Origin: Papio anubis
Lineage: Eukaryota > Chordata > Mammalia > Primates > Cercopithecidae
NCBI RefSeq assembly: GCF_008728515.1
Contig: NC_044995.1
Span: 7,699,104-7,763,103, forward strand
DNA length: 64,000 nucleotides
Direction of reading: 5' to 3'
The notes beneath the pieces are model-generated. The model searched no databases. It was not told the origin of the DNA and saw nothing but the letters and a program-made list of their open reading frames with translations. Shown here piece by piece: positions 1-10,319 of this stretch. The translations under genes were made by a program, and so were the position numbers. The stretch's first letter is position 1. Each line of letters starts with the position of its first letter.

Positions 1-260
1 TGTTGATTGCTCAGAATCAACACACCCCCTCCCTGTAACACAATGACGAATACAAAGGAGACCTCACCCTGAGGAAATATGGTCCCCTCTACTGCCCACT
101 GCAGCAGGGATGACAGGAAAACTACATGAATTTTGAGCCCTTTCTTCAGAACCCGCTTCCCTCCTGGAGAAGCCCACACACACGCTGCAGCAGTGGGAGC
201 TGGGTTGGAATGAGCTCCCCTTTAGGACACAGACGCAGCCCTGACCAAACCCCACACAGA
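1..260. repeat. Paralogous segment beside a zinc-finger start exon
   Basis: Matches 29202-29430 (gctcagaatcaacacaccc, acaaaggagacctca.cctgaggaaata, tcccctct.ctgcccactgcagca) and, less well, 46310-46520. In both other copies a start exon lies 20-100 bases lower, so one is expected just left of the window. Confidence 0.7.
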
Positions 261-860
261 GGCTGGATGTGGTGGTTCATGCCTGTTATCACAGCACTCA
301 GAGGCCAAGGCAGGTGGATTGCTTGAGCTCAGGAGTTCGAAACCGGCCTGGGTAATACAGTAAAACCCCATCTGTACTAAAACTACCTAAATTTTGCCAG
401 GTGTGGTGGTGCACGTCTGTGGGTCTTTGGGCCCAGCTACTCAGGAGTCTGATGTGAGAGGATCGCTTGAGCCCAGGGGCGGAGGTTGCAGTGAGCCAAG
501 ATTGCATCACTGCACTCCAGCCTGGTGACAAGAGTGAGATTTATCTTAAAAACAAAAAAGCCCAGGTGTGGTGGCTCACGCCTGTAATTTCAACACTTTG
601 GGAGAGCCAGGCGGGCAGATCACTTGAGGTCAGGAGTTGGAAACCAGCCTGGCCAACATGGCAGAACTCCATCTGTACTAAAAATACAACAATAAGATGG
701 GTGTGCTGGTGTGGGCCTGTAGAACCAGCTACTCGGAAGGCTGAGGTAGGAGAATCACTTGAACCCTGGCAGGGGAGGCTGCAGTGAGCTGAGATCATGC
801 CATTGCATTCCAGCCTGGGTGACAGAGTGAGACTCCGTCTCAAAAAAATAAAAATGAAAA
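261..860 (+). repeat. Two Alu elements in tandem
   Basis: Older copies at 261-558 and 561-860, both ending in A-rich tails. Confidence 0.85.
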
Positions 861-1250
861 ATAATCTGGAGAAAGCAGGGAAGGATAGTCTGCTGGTTTG
901 CCATTTTGATCCCTGGCACAGATAGTTCCTCTATTTTTGCCCCCAGTCATATAGTATACGCTTAATAGCTACTGAGTGAGTGAATGAATAAGAGTGATAC
1001 TAGTATGTCCTCTCTGGGGTCTCATGTGTACCAGGGTCCTGTTTGACTTTGGAATGGTCTTCATCTTGACGGGGGAGATGAGCAGGAACAGCTGAGGGGG
1101 ACAGCCTAGGGTCCCTCACCCAGACCAGTCTGCTTGCCCAACAGGTGGGAAGAACAAGTGTATGTTCACCCAGAAATACATCTGGCGGATCTAAGGGGTC
1201 GCTGCCTGACCCTGAGCGAACCCACATTGGCAATTAAAGACCCTAAATTA
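861..1250. repeat. Segment duplicated at 39.28-39.70 kb
   Basis: Shared wording includes gaagaaagcaggg, agtctgctggttt, gtatgtcctctctggggtctcatgtg and ttggcaattaaagaccctaa. Contains no gene I recognise. Confidence 0.65.
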
Positions 1251-1261
1251 AAAACCTTCCT

Positions 1262-1605
1262 GGGGCTGGGTGCAGTGGCTCATGCCTAAAATGTCAACAC
1301 TTTAAGAGGCTGAGGCAGGCAGATCACCCGAGGTCAGGAGTTCAAGACCAGCCTGACCAACATGGAGAAACCCCATCTCTACTAAAGATACAAAATTAGC
1401 CGGGTGTGGTGGCGCACGCCTGTAATCCCAGCTACTCGGGAGGCTGAGGGAGGAGAACAGCTTGAACCCGGGAAGCAGAGGTTGCGGTTAGCAGAGTTCA
1501 TGCCATTGCACTCCAGCCTGGGCAACAAGAGCAAAACTCCATGTCAAAATAAATAAATAAATACAGACATACATACAGACGTATATACATACATACATAA
1601 AGTAG
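1262..1605 (+). repeat. Alu with AATA/ATAC microsatellite tail
   Basis: Complete Alu; the tail has become (AAAT)n then (ATAC)n at 1546-1602. Confidence 0.85.
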
Positions 1606-1868
1606 TTCCTTGATATATTTATCAAGTACACGTTGAAACAACCTAAAATCATGTATCAGGTACTAGAAAATGTTTTCAATATATGATACAGACTAGAAAG
1701 CATGCAGTCCCCAGTGTAAACTGAATACAATAAATTTCATAAACTATTTTAAAATGGTTAAAAAATACATCTAATGAATTGTGGGGACAAAGGAGAAAAT
1801 TTTGAACACATATCATAGTTACAAAACAATGATGTGAGCTCATAAGATTCTACCAAAGCTTGAGAAGA
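1605..1868. repeat. Segment duplicated at 49.03-49.27 kb
   Basis: Shares gaaacaacctaaaatcat, gatacagactagaaagcatg and ggagaaaattttgaacacat. No gene seen. Confidence 0.65.
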
Positions 1869-2162
1869 TTTATTTTATATTTTATTTTATTTTATTTATT
1901 TTATTTTATTTTGAGACGGAGTCTCGCTCTGTCGCCCAGGTTGAAACGCAGTGGTGCGATCTCAGCTCACTGCAACCTGCGCCTCCCGGGTTCAAGGGAT
2001 TCTCCTGCCTCAACCTCCTGAGTAGCTGGGAGTAAGATTACAGGCGCCTGCCACCACACCGAGCTAATTTCTGTATTTTAGTCGAGATGAGGTTTCACCA
2101 TGTTGGCTAGGCTGATCTCGAACTCCTGACCTCAGGTGATCCGCCCACCTCGGCCTCCCAAT
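1869..2162 (-). repeat. Alu, minus strand
   Basis: (TTTTA)n head, ends abruptly at cggcctccca, where a plus-strand Alu starts. Confidence 0.82.
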
Positions 2163-2425
2163 GGGAGGCCGGTGCGGCTGGATCGCTTGAGCCCTGGAGT
2201 TGGAGACCAAGCTGGGCAACAAGGCGAAAGCCCGTCTCTAATCAACAATACAAAAATTAGCGCGGTGTGGTGGCGCGCGGCTGTGGTCCCAACTACTTTG
2301 GAGGCTAAGGTGGGAGAATCCCTCTAGCCCAGGATGTTGACGATGCAGTGAGCTGTGATCCTGTCACCGCTCTCCCGCCTGGGCAACAGAGACCCATCTC
2401 CAATAAGAAAGAAGAAAAAGGAAAC
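2163..2425 (+). repeat. Alu fragment, plus strand
   Basis: Old copy missing its first ~30 bases; forms a tail-to-tail pair with the preceding Alu. Confidence 0.75.
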
Positions 2426-2439
2426 ACATGGGTCCTGGG

Positions 2440-3305
2440 TCTGGGGGCAGCGAATCTAAGGCCAATGAACGTGAACTTTCCAAAACTAGGCCAAAAGGAA
2501 AAACCCCATCTTTCCATCCGGAGCAACAAAGAATCAAAGGCTGCTCTCCCTACCGCCCTGCCCCTTCAACCACGTCTCAGATGGAAAGGGAAAGAGCCCA
2601 GGAGTGGCCAAGGCCAAGCACCGGCCACCCCTCCATCTGCATAGGGCACCCATCTGCATAGGGCACAGGGCATAGGGCATAGATAAGGGGTAGCCCATAG
2701 AGACCTCAAAAGAAATACTTTAAGCCCCAAAAACTTTGTAAACGGGGCCCTGGAGACGCTCGCTCGGGCCCACTCCTCCCTGTGGAGTGCTGTCTTGATT
2801 GATAAATTCCTGCTATCACCGCTTTGTTCTTTTGTGACTTTGGGCGAGTTATTATTATTATTATTATTATTATTTCATTCTATGTTCAACAGCGAAGAAC
2901 CTGGAAACCTCAAACTCCAAACCCGCCTTCTGGTAACAACAGGGACAGAACGGGATAAGAGGGTTGCCTCCAAGAAGAGCATGTTTTCCAAGGGTTGGAA
3001 TTGGGGAGCAGCAGGGCCCGGCACGAGGGGGGAGGTGGAGGGCGACGGCGCCTTCAGACCACGGTGGGGTCTGCAGGACCCCAGGACCAGGCAGAGAACG
3101 CAGCTTCCCCGGGACTGGGGCTGCCGCGGTGCGCTCCAGGCGCCGACAAGAGCAAGGCTGAGGCGCCCAGGGCGGAATTAAGCTCGCGGGTGAGGACTTG
3201 AAACAGCGCAAGGCGGGAGGACGGGTCAGGAAGAGTTTTGCGAAGGAAATTTTCCCGATAGGAGGTGTCTTCACGGCCCCACTGCAGAAAGACCGGGGAT
3301 GGGAC
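2440..3305 (-). promoter_or_regulatory. Promoter block P1 of a neighbouring zinc-finger gene copy, distal part
   Basis: The stretch 2980-3305 is paralogous to P2: gagcatgttttcca, gggtctgcaggaccc, cgcccagggcggaatt, gaggacttgaaa and the gcagaaagaccggggatggga end all match the block at 31.85-32.30 kb. It stops at the provirus and resumes at 9294. A short CATAGGG-type tandem repeat lies at 2632-2690 and a TTA microsatellite at 2850-2873. Confidence 0.55.
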
Positions 3306-3616
3306 TGAAAGGAGCTGGGCACATTCCTCAGCCCCCGGGCTCAAAACTCCCTGAGCCCAGTACAAACACCACCTGGAAAGTCTCCGATAAGGAGACAGCC
3401 GTTCAAGGTTACTGAAAGCGCGGGAGCCAAAAGAATTTCTTTGTTCCCCTGCAACTTTCGGGCTATAAAAAGCAAATGCTCGCATTGTTCGGGGCCCTCT
3501 TGTATACTGTGTAAAGGAGGGACCAGGTTCGAACTTGTAGTAAAGATCCTTGCCGCTTGGCTTTGACTCTGGACTCTGGTGGTCTTCTTTGGGGAACAAA
3601 CTGTCTAGGCATAACA
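3306..3616 (+). repeat. 5' LTR of the provirus
   Basis: Begins TGAAAGG and ends CATAACA (TG...CA). A TATAAAA lies at 3464-3470 and a variant polyadenylation signal AGTAAA at 3539-3544. At 311 bp it is short for a gammaretroviral LTR. It could act as a promoter pointing away from the zinc-finger gene to its left. Confidence 0.92.
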
Positions 3617-3618
3617 TC

Positions 3619-3636
3619 TGGGGGCCCGTCCGGGAT
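3619..3636 (+). other. Primer-binding site (tRNA-Pro type)
   Basis: TGGGGGCCCGTCCGGGAT starts two bases after the LTR. It differs by one base from the proline-tRNA site typical of gammaretroviruses. Confidence 0.8.
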
Positions 3637-4611
3637 TCCCCAAGCCCACCAGACCCCTGGTCAACGGATCTGCTAAGATCGATCTACTGATAGGTGAGCT
3701 GGCTCGTCTCCGGTTGTCTGTCTGTGTCTGTATGTCTGTTCTGAATCTGAATCTGTGACTCGTGAGGTCTGAAACTGAAGCTGGCACAGTCCTGGCGGAC
3801 GCACTATAGGACAGCCACTGGAGACCGGTGGGAGACGTCCCCTGGCTCTCTTCTGATTTAAATTCCGATCTGAGCTGCGGGAGCGTGTTTGCGATCCAGG
3901 CAGCAGCTGCGCTGGCGATCTGAGTTGCCGGAGCGCGTTCGCGATCCAGGCAACAGCTGACTCTGAATTGCCCCGGTCCCCGGGCGCGCGCTCGCGGTCT
4001 GAGTTGCCCCGGTCCCCGGGCGCGCGCGCTCCCGGCCCCGGTCCCCGGGCTCCTGGCTTCCGGCGCCGCGCTTGCAGCCCTGGTCCCCGGGCTCCCGGCT
4101 TCCAGCGCGGATTTCCTTTACAGGGATTCTAACCCACATTCCTTTACAGGAAGAGACACAGAAAGTGAGACTGGGGAGAGGGAAAAAATAAGTGAGAGAG
4201 AGACCATAAGAGAGAAAGTGAGAAGGGAAATCGGAAAGAGAAAGGAGAGGAAACGGCAGACGTGGAGAGTCAGAGAGAGAGACAGAAAGAGAAAGAGACT
4301 GAGTGTAAAGGAGAAAGGACACGGGATGACAGAGAGAGAGAGAGCGCGCGCGAATGAGATAGAGACTTAAAGAAGAGACCCTGTGAGTCTGTCAATCAAA
4401 GATTTAGACAGAAACGAAAAGATTAGAGAGAAGGATAGAGGGAGGAAGCAGGCGGAGGGGAGGTGGCCGGCACTCACGGGCCCGCTGAAAAGGAAAGTAA
4501 CTTTGAAAGACCGGTGGGGCAGACGCGAGGGTGCACTTCGCGAACTAGCCCCCACCCCCAGCCGCCTGACTCCACGGTGGCTTTACCCCTTCGGGAAATA
4601 GGACCCCCAGA
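3637..4611 (+). other. Proviral leader with tandem GC-rich repeats and a long purine tract
   Basis: The stretch 3865-3960 repeats a gatctgag.tgc.ggagcg unit, and 3960-4110 repeats ccccggtccccgggc at least four times. From 4140 to 4450 the plus strand is mostly A and G (gagaga-type). No coding frame is supported. In this virus type the leader holds the packaging signal; that role here is inferred from position only. Confidence 0.6.
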
Positions 4612-5463
4612 TGACACAGGAATCGCCAGGCTCCAGTACTAGCCATTCTCCACCAGTGATCTATATAACTGGAAGACTCAGAGTGCTCGGTTTTCAGACA
4701 ACCCCAAAGATTTACTGGCTTTACTGGATAGTGTCATGTTAACCCACCAGCCCACTTAGGATGATTATCAGCAGCTCCTCCGAATCTTGTTTACCATGGA
4801 GGAGCGAGAGAGAATACAGGTAGAAGCTAGAAAGCTGGTCCCGGGGGACGACGGTCAACCGACTGCCAACCCCGACCTCATAAACGCGACCTTTCCTCTG
4901 AGCAGGCCGGCGTAGGACTACAACACAGCAGAAGGTAGAGGACGGCTACACCTTTATCGCCAGACTCTAATGGCAGGTCTCCAGGCAGCTGCTCGCAAGC
5001 CCACTAATTTGGCCAAAGTATATTCTATTCTATAGGGAAAGGCAGAGAGCCCAGCCACCTACTTAGAAAGATTAATGGAAGCTTTTAGACAGTACACCCC
5101 CATAGATCCAGAGACTCCAGGAATTCAGGCAGCTGTTGTAATGTCTTTCGTAAATCAGGCAGCCCCAAATAAAAAAAAAAACTCCAAAAATTAAAAGACT
5201 CGGAAGGAAAGCGGATTCAGGACCTCCTTCAAATAGCCCAGCGGGTTTATAATAACAGAGATACTCCAGAGGAAAGGCAATTTAAGGCCACTGAACCAAG
5301 GTCCTGGCAGCAGTAGTACAGAAAAAACATCTACAGCCAGAGTACACCCAACCTAGGCGCCCCCCCCCCGGCATGATAATCTGAGAAAAGACCAATGTGC
5401 CTACTGCAAGGAGGCTAGCCACTGGGTAAGAGACTGCCTCGCTGCTGCCCAACCCGGACCTGG
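4612..5463 (+). pseudogene. gag: Proviral gag remnant (capsid and nucleocapsid)
   Basis: Translated pieces between stops resemble gammaretroviral capsid (the major homology region and the segment after it, about 4960-5230). A single CCHC zinc knuckle (C-X2-C-X4-H-X4-C) is intact at about 5397-5440. Several in-frame stops and small indels occur, including an A-run at 5169-5180. No intact myristoylated Met-Gly start is visible. Confidence 0.8.
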
Positions 5464-6077
5464 ACGCCCCACTCCACGACTGCACCGAGATACTAACTCA
5501 GTTGCACGGAGTTCGAGAAGACCTGCAGGACCGCCCACTTCCTGACGCCGACCTCGTCTGGTTCACTGATGAGAGCAGCTGCATGCATCAAGGCCAGAGG
5601 TACGCTGGAGTGGCAGTGACTTCAGAGACTAAGGTAATCTGGGCGGAACCCCTGCCCCCGGGGACATCGGCCCAGAAGGCCGAACTGATAACGCTCACCC
5701 AAGCTCTTACCTTAGGGGCGGGGAAAAAGCTGACGGTATATACAGACAGCCGATATGCTTTTGCAACGGCGCCTATACATGGGGCCATTTACAGGGAGCG
5801 GGGGTTACTGACGGCTAAAGGAAAAGAGATAAAAAAAAACAAGCAAGAAATCCTAGCCCTGCTAACAGCCCTATGGAGGCCAGAAAAGTTAGCCATTTTG
5901 CATTGCCCAGGGCATCAGAAACTAACTACTCCAACTGCTCAAGGCAACTTTCTGGCAGATCAAACTGCAAGAAAGATGGCGAAGGCTCCCAGCCAACTCC
6001 TTGCACTCCAGCTCCCTGACCCGGGCCCCCGGGACTTGCCATATTTCCCTGATTATTCAGAACAAGATCTCCAGTGA
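5464..6077 (+). pseudogene. pol: Proviral pol remnant: RNase H domain
   Basis: An open stretch (5502-6077, 191 codons) encodes a retroviral RNase H: the first Asp in a WFTDESS-type motif, the Glu of the QKAELI segment, the YTDSRYAF Asp and a late Asp in FLADQTA. The catalytic carboxylates therefore look present. Protease and reverse transcriptase, which should stand between nucleocapsid and this domain, are absent; the zinc knuckle is followed by the RT-RNase H connection within about 60 bases. Confidence 0.85.
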
Positions 6078-7235
6078 ACTGACAAGCTTCCCCTGAAACA
6101 GATCCAGAATAGGTGGTGGACTGATACTAATGACCAAACCATCCTACCAGAAAAATTAGGACAACAAGTGTTAAAACACATCCACCGAACCACCCACCTG
6201 GGTGCTCGGCGGATAATAGACCTGATCAGACGCTCTAAGCTCAAATTCAGACATACAGCCAAGATGGCCAGCAACATCGTGACAAGTTGCAAAGTCTGCC
6301 AGCTTAACAATGCCTACCCCCAATCCCAGGCTGCAACAAGAACAAGGCTCAGGGGAACCAGGCCCAGTATCTACTGAGAAATAGATTTTACTGAGATAAA
6401 GCCAGAAAAATATGGGTATCGGTACTTACTTGTCTTTGTAGATACTTTTTCAGGGTAGACTGAAACATTCCCCACCAAAAAGGAAACTGCTCAGGTTGTA
6501 GCAAAGAAAATCCTGGAAGATATCCTCCCCAGGTATGGCTTCCCCGTCCAGATAGGGTCAGACAATGGGCCGGCCTTCGTCGCTAAGGTAAGTCAGGATT
6601 TGGCTTCCATCCTTGGGGCAAATTGGAAACTACATTGCGCTTACAGGCCCCAGAGTTCAGGACAGGTAGAGAGAATGAATCGGACCTTAAAGGAGACCTT
6701 AACTAAATTAACTATAGAGACTGGCACTAATTGAGTGGTCCTTCTCCCCTACGCTCTGTTCCGGGCCCGTATTACCCCTTATAGACTAGGCCTTACCCCT
6801 TATGAAATTATGTATGGCAGACCCCACCCTTAGTTCCCAGCCTAAAAGATAATCTGCTCAAGTCTGAAACAGAAAATGTCTCTGAACTCTTATTTTCCCT
6901 ACAAGCCTTGCAGAAAATTCATCAAGAAATCTAGCCCAAGCTAAAGGAACTATATGAGACCGGTCCCCCGCCAACACCCCATCCGTACCAGCCAGGAGAC
7001 TGGGTCCTAGTCAAGCGACACCGACAAGAGACCCTAGAACCCAGGTGGAAAGGACCACTCCAGGTACTCTTGACCACACCCACCGCCCTGAAGGTAGAAG
7101 GCATCGCATCGTGGATCCACTACACCCACGTCAAGCCAGTGGACCCAACCTCCGATCTTCTAGGACCAATCACGGCGGCGGCTAAAGCACCGGACGCGTG
7201 GACTGTGGACAGAGCTAAGAACAACCCCTTAAAAC
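6078..7235 (+). pseudogene. pol: Proviral pol remnant: integrase
   Basis: The N-terminal HHCC zinc-binding motif is readable at about 6177-6303. The catalytic core (three acidic residues, with SDNGPAF and the Glu of the QVERMNR segment) follows at about 6385-6700, and a C-terminal domain at 6990-7200. Stops at 6375-6377, near 6455, near 6732 and around 6930 interrupt it. Confidence 0.85.
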
Positions 7236-7269
7236 TCACCCTGCGCCGGCAGCATAGCTCACTGCAAAC

Positions 7270-8938
7270 ATGCAGTTAGGTAGTCTAACCCTAACGTTAG
7301 TCGCCCTAGTGGCCGCTGGAGAAATCACAAAACCAGCTCATAATCCCTTTGTCTGGAGATTCTGGCTTTATGAAAACCGAACCCACCCTGGGCAACCTCA
7401 TAAGCCCGGAAAATTATTGGCCAGTGCTGATTGCCCTTCCTCAGGGTGCAACAGCCCAATTCTACTAAATTTTACTGGTTTTCAAATAGCCAAACCTATG
7501 ACACCAATAATATGCTTTAAGTTTGATCAGACTAAATACAATTGTAAACACTATTGGTGGCACCAAAATGCCGGCTGTCCTTATAACTATTGTAACATCC
7601 ATAGACCCCGTTATTGAGGAGAGAAAAAACAGTTAGACCCTAAGTGGCCCTTCCATCGTAGACAGGATAGAGACTTTTCATATACATGGATAGTTAGAGA
7701 CCCCTAGAACTCCTGCAGGACCACACCTCAACATAGGGCTATATACTACTCCCCCTCCTCCACATGGCCTAGCAGTCACCTCTATCTGTGGCGAGGCCTT
7801 GTGCAAGTACTGCCCCTGGTCCACAGGAATATCCAACGACAAGAAAACAGACTAACACAAGACTTACGTCCTTTCTCCTGGTTAAAGTTATTACAAGAAG
7901 GACTAGAACTTGCTAACCTTACAGGACTTCATAGCCGGTCTGGCTGCTTTCTGTGCGCCACTCTAGGGCGTCCACCGCTAACGGCTGTCCCTCTGCCATG
8001 GGGATCCTCTACCTTTGCCCAAGCTAACAACCTCCGAAACCTCTCGTATGCTCCTATCCTGAACGTACCCCTATACCTAAACCCCAGTCAGGAGAAGTTT
8101 CCCTACTGTTTCTCAAGAACCAATTCCAGCCTCTGCAGCATCACTGCAACGCCCCCTAATATCACCTTAAAGGCTCCATCAGGCATATTCTTCTGGTGTA
8201 ATAGAACCTTATCTAAGAACCTACCTAGTCCCTCTGTTAATAACCTACTGTGTCTCCCTGTCACATTAGTTCCCCGGTTGACTCTACTAACTGCTGGCGA
8301 GTTCCTAAAGTATACCAGTAACTGGACTAGTGCTGTTATTCACCCAGACCCTAGACCGAGACCTGCACCATATTTCTCCCCCTCATTGCAGGAATTTCCC
8401 TCACCGCATCCTTCATTGCGGCCGGACTGGCGGGGGGAGCCCTAGGTCACACCCTCATAGAAAGTAACAAGTTATACCAACAATTTGCCGTTGCTATGGA
8501 GGAGTCGGCTGAGTCCCTTGCCTCCCTTCAGCGACAGCCCATGTCCCTAGCTCAGGTAACCTTGCAGAACCAGAGAGCCCTAGACCTACTCACTGCAGAA
8601 AAAGGTGGTACATGTATGTTTCTAAAAGAAGACTGTTGTTTCTACATAAATGAATCAGGACTTGTAGAGGACCGGGTCCAACAGTTACGCAAGTTAAGCA
8701 CTGAAGTAAAAACATGGCAGTTTGCTTCAGCTGCAGACCAATGGTGGAATTCCTCTATGTTTTCTCTGTTAGCCCCCTTCCTTAGACCCCTGCTAAGTCT
8801 ACTATTTCTGCTTACCGTAGGACCTTGTGTTATTAACAGAATTTTACAATTTGTTAGAGAGAGATTTGACACCGTACAACTCATGGTCCTCAGAGCCCAA
8901 TACCAACCTGTAAATGCTGAAACAGAATCAGACTTATA
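7270..8938 (+). pseudogene. env: Proviral env remnant (surface and transmembrane subunits)
   Basis: Three open pieces remain: 7270-7617 (signal-like hydrophobic start, then SU), 7801-8445 (SU) and the TM piece, which is open from about 8391 to 8938 in another frame. Between 7618 and 7800 there are stops, and a frameshift lies near 8380-8400 at the SU/TM boundary. SU has a CXXC (7945-7956) and TM has an intact CX6CC (8613-8639) preceded by an immunosuppressive-domain-like segment, then a hydrophobic anchor (about 8755-8850) and a cytoplasmic tail. This is the covalently linked SU-TM architecture of gammaretrovirus-type envelopes. Not functional as it stands. Confidence 0.88.
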
Positions 8939-8966
8939 AGACCCAAGATTAGCTCTAAAGATACCT

Positions 8967-8982
8967 GAAAAGAAGGGGGGAA
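8967..8982 (+). other. Polypurine tract
   Basis: GAAAAGAAGGGGGGAA stands directly before the 3' LTR, the expected site for plus-strand priming. Confidence 0.85.
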
Positions 8983-9293
8983 TGAAAGGAGCTGAGCACA
9001 TTCCTCAGCCCCCGGGCTCAAAACTCCCTGAGCCCAGTACAAACACCACCTGGAAAGTCTCCAATAAGGAGACAGCCGTTCAAGGTTACTGAAAGCGCGG
9101 GAGCCAAAAGAATTTCTTTGTTCCCCTGCAACTTTCGGGCTATAAAAAGCAAACACTCGCATTGTTCGGGGCCCTCTTGTATACTGTGTAAAGGAGGGAC
9201 CAGGTTCGAACTTGTAGTAAAGATCCTTGCCGCTTGGCTTTGACTCTAGACTCTGGTGGTCTTCTTTGGGGAACAAACTGTCTAGGCATAACA
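8983..9293 (+). repeat. 3' LTR of the provirus
   Basis: Same length as the 5' LTR with five substitutions, four of them consistent with transitions of the G-to-A or C-to-T type. Preceded by the polypurine tract. Confidence 0.92.
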
Positions 9294-9830
9294 GGACCAG
9301 CCTCAGGGTGACTTTAAACTCAGAAGGAAGGGACTCACGAACTCCCACTTGGATGTCTCAACTTGCTCTGGGTTGAGAAAGTCGCGCCGGAATTTCCGGG
9401 TCTGTGCGAACCCCACCTCCCTGGTATAGCAGCACCAGAGAATTGGGAAGCGCAACGCCGTGGTGCAACCCTCAGGCCACACCATCCGCTTCCGGGTCTG
9501 TGCCAATCAGCGCAGGACAGAAGCCAGACCTAGGCGGAACCCCCAGGAGGTGGACGGGGTATGATTGAGGAGGGGGCGAGGGAGAGTGACAAGGGGCCTG
9601 GCGCCGGGGAGAAGAGTCCCGGGTTGTGAGGCGTCCGCGGGGGCGGGGCCTGCGCTTTTCTCCATCTCGTTCCCCGCGCATCAGTTTTCCGGGTTTTGGA
9701 GACGAAACCCGCCAGTGAGGCTGGAGCAGCTCAGCAGTCATGGAAATAGTACCTCCCTGAGAAGTCGACGTGGGGCGGTAATTGGATCCAGGAAAGTTCC
9801 TTGCTATTGAAATTAATTTTACCAATTTAA
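9294..9830 (-). promoter_or_regulatory. Promoter block P1, part displaced by the provirus
   Basis: The sequence continues P1 after a 4-base target duplication. GGACCAGCCTCAGGGTGACT matches 33278-33297 and 32289-32308. Further matches are the cgcttccgggtctgtg, agaagccagacctaggcggaacccc and gggggcggggcctg segments seen at 32.83-33.0 kb. It includes GC boxes and a CCAAT (9503-9507). Confidence 0.6.
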
Positions 9831-10105
9831 TTTCAAAGCCTTTAAGTTGTCTAGGGCAGGAAGGCAAGCTAGAATGCGAAATGCAAAGGCTTCCCTGAGC
9901 GAAACGTACAATTTCATGCCGATGGCCCACAGAACAGAAGAGAAATACTCCTCCTTTCTATTCTCCATTTACTGGGGTGGGAGACTCCACCCTGTGCTCA
10001 GCTCCAGAGACTTCCCTAGGGCCACCCCATGGGGTTCGGAGCGGACGGCCCAGACCTAGGAAGAGTGAGGTCACCACCTGATCCTTAAACACAACAGGGA
10101 TGCGG

Positions 10106-10275
10106 GCGAGGTGGGTGGAGTCTGGGGTCCCAGCTACTCAGGAAGCAGGAGCAAGAAGATCGCTGAGCGCAGAGGTCCAGCCTGGCCAAAGACCCTCTAC
10201 CCCAGAGCTCCCTCCTCCGTCTCAATAAGAAAAAAGGTGATTAAAAAAAAAAAATATATATATATATATATAAAT
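10106..10275 (+). repeat. Degraded Alu fragment and AT microsatellite
   Basis: Right-arm wording (cccagctactcaggaagc, cctccgtctcaataa) followed by an A-run and (AT)n at 10253-10272. Confidence 0.6.
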
Positions 10276-10319
10276 TGCCCAGTTGTTCCTTACATTTGTT
10301 ATTTCACGCTGCACTTAAA

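Larger units (their letters stand above)
3306..9293 (+). mobile_element. Gammaretrovirus-like endogenous provirus (class I ERV), LTR to LTR
   Basis: Two 311-bp LTRs flank a 5.4-kb interior with a proline-type primer site, gag remnant, zinc knuckle, RNase H, integrase and env, all in the standard order on the plus strand. The 4-base direct repeat GGAC (3302-3305 and 9294-9297) is the target duplication. The LTRs differ at only five of 311 positions by my alignment (1.6%), so the insertion is fairly young. All three genes are broken by stops, frameshifts and one large deletion, so it cannot make virus. It lies inside promoter block P1, in the orientation opposite to the zinc-finger genes. Confidence 0.93.

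Noticed and set aside
541..843. Antisense open frame of about 100 codons
   Set aside because: It is the standard translation of an Alu (LSPRLECNG, ISAHC, LPGSSDSP wording). The many similar frames throughout the window were dropped for the same reason.
3619..3636. tRNA gene
   Set aside because: Only the 18 bases complementary to a tRNA 3' end are present, directly after the LTR; it is a primer-binding site. No full tRNA fold was found here or at 51868.
3858..4322. 154-codon antisense frame in the proviral leader
   Set aside because: It follows from the purine tract and GC repeats (Ser/Leu-rich), with no similarity to any known retroviral accessory protein.
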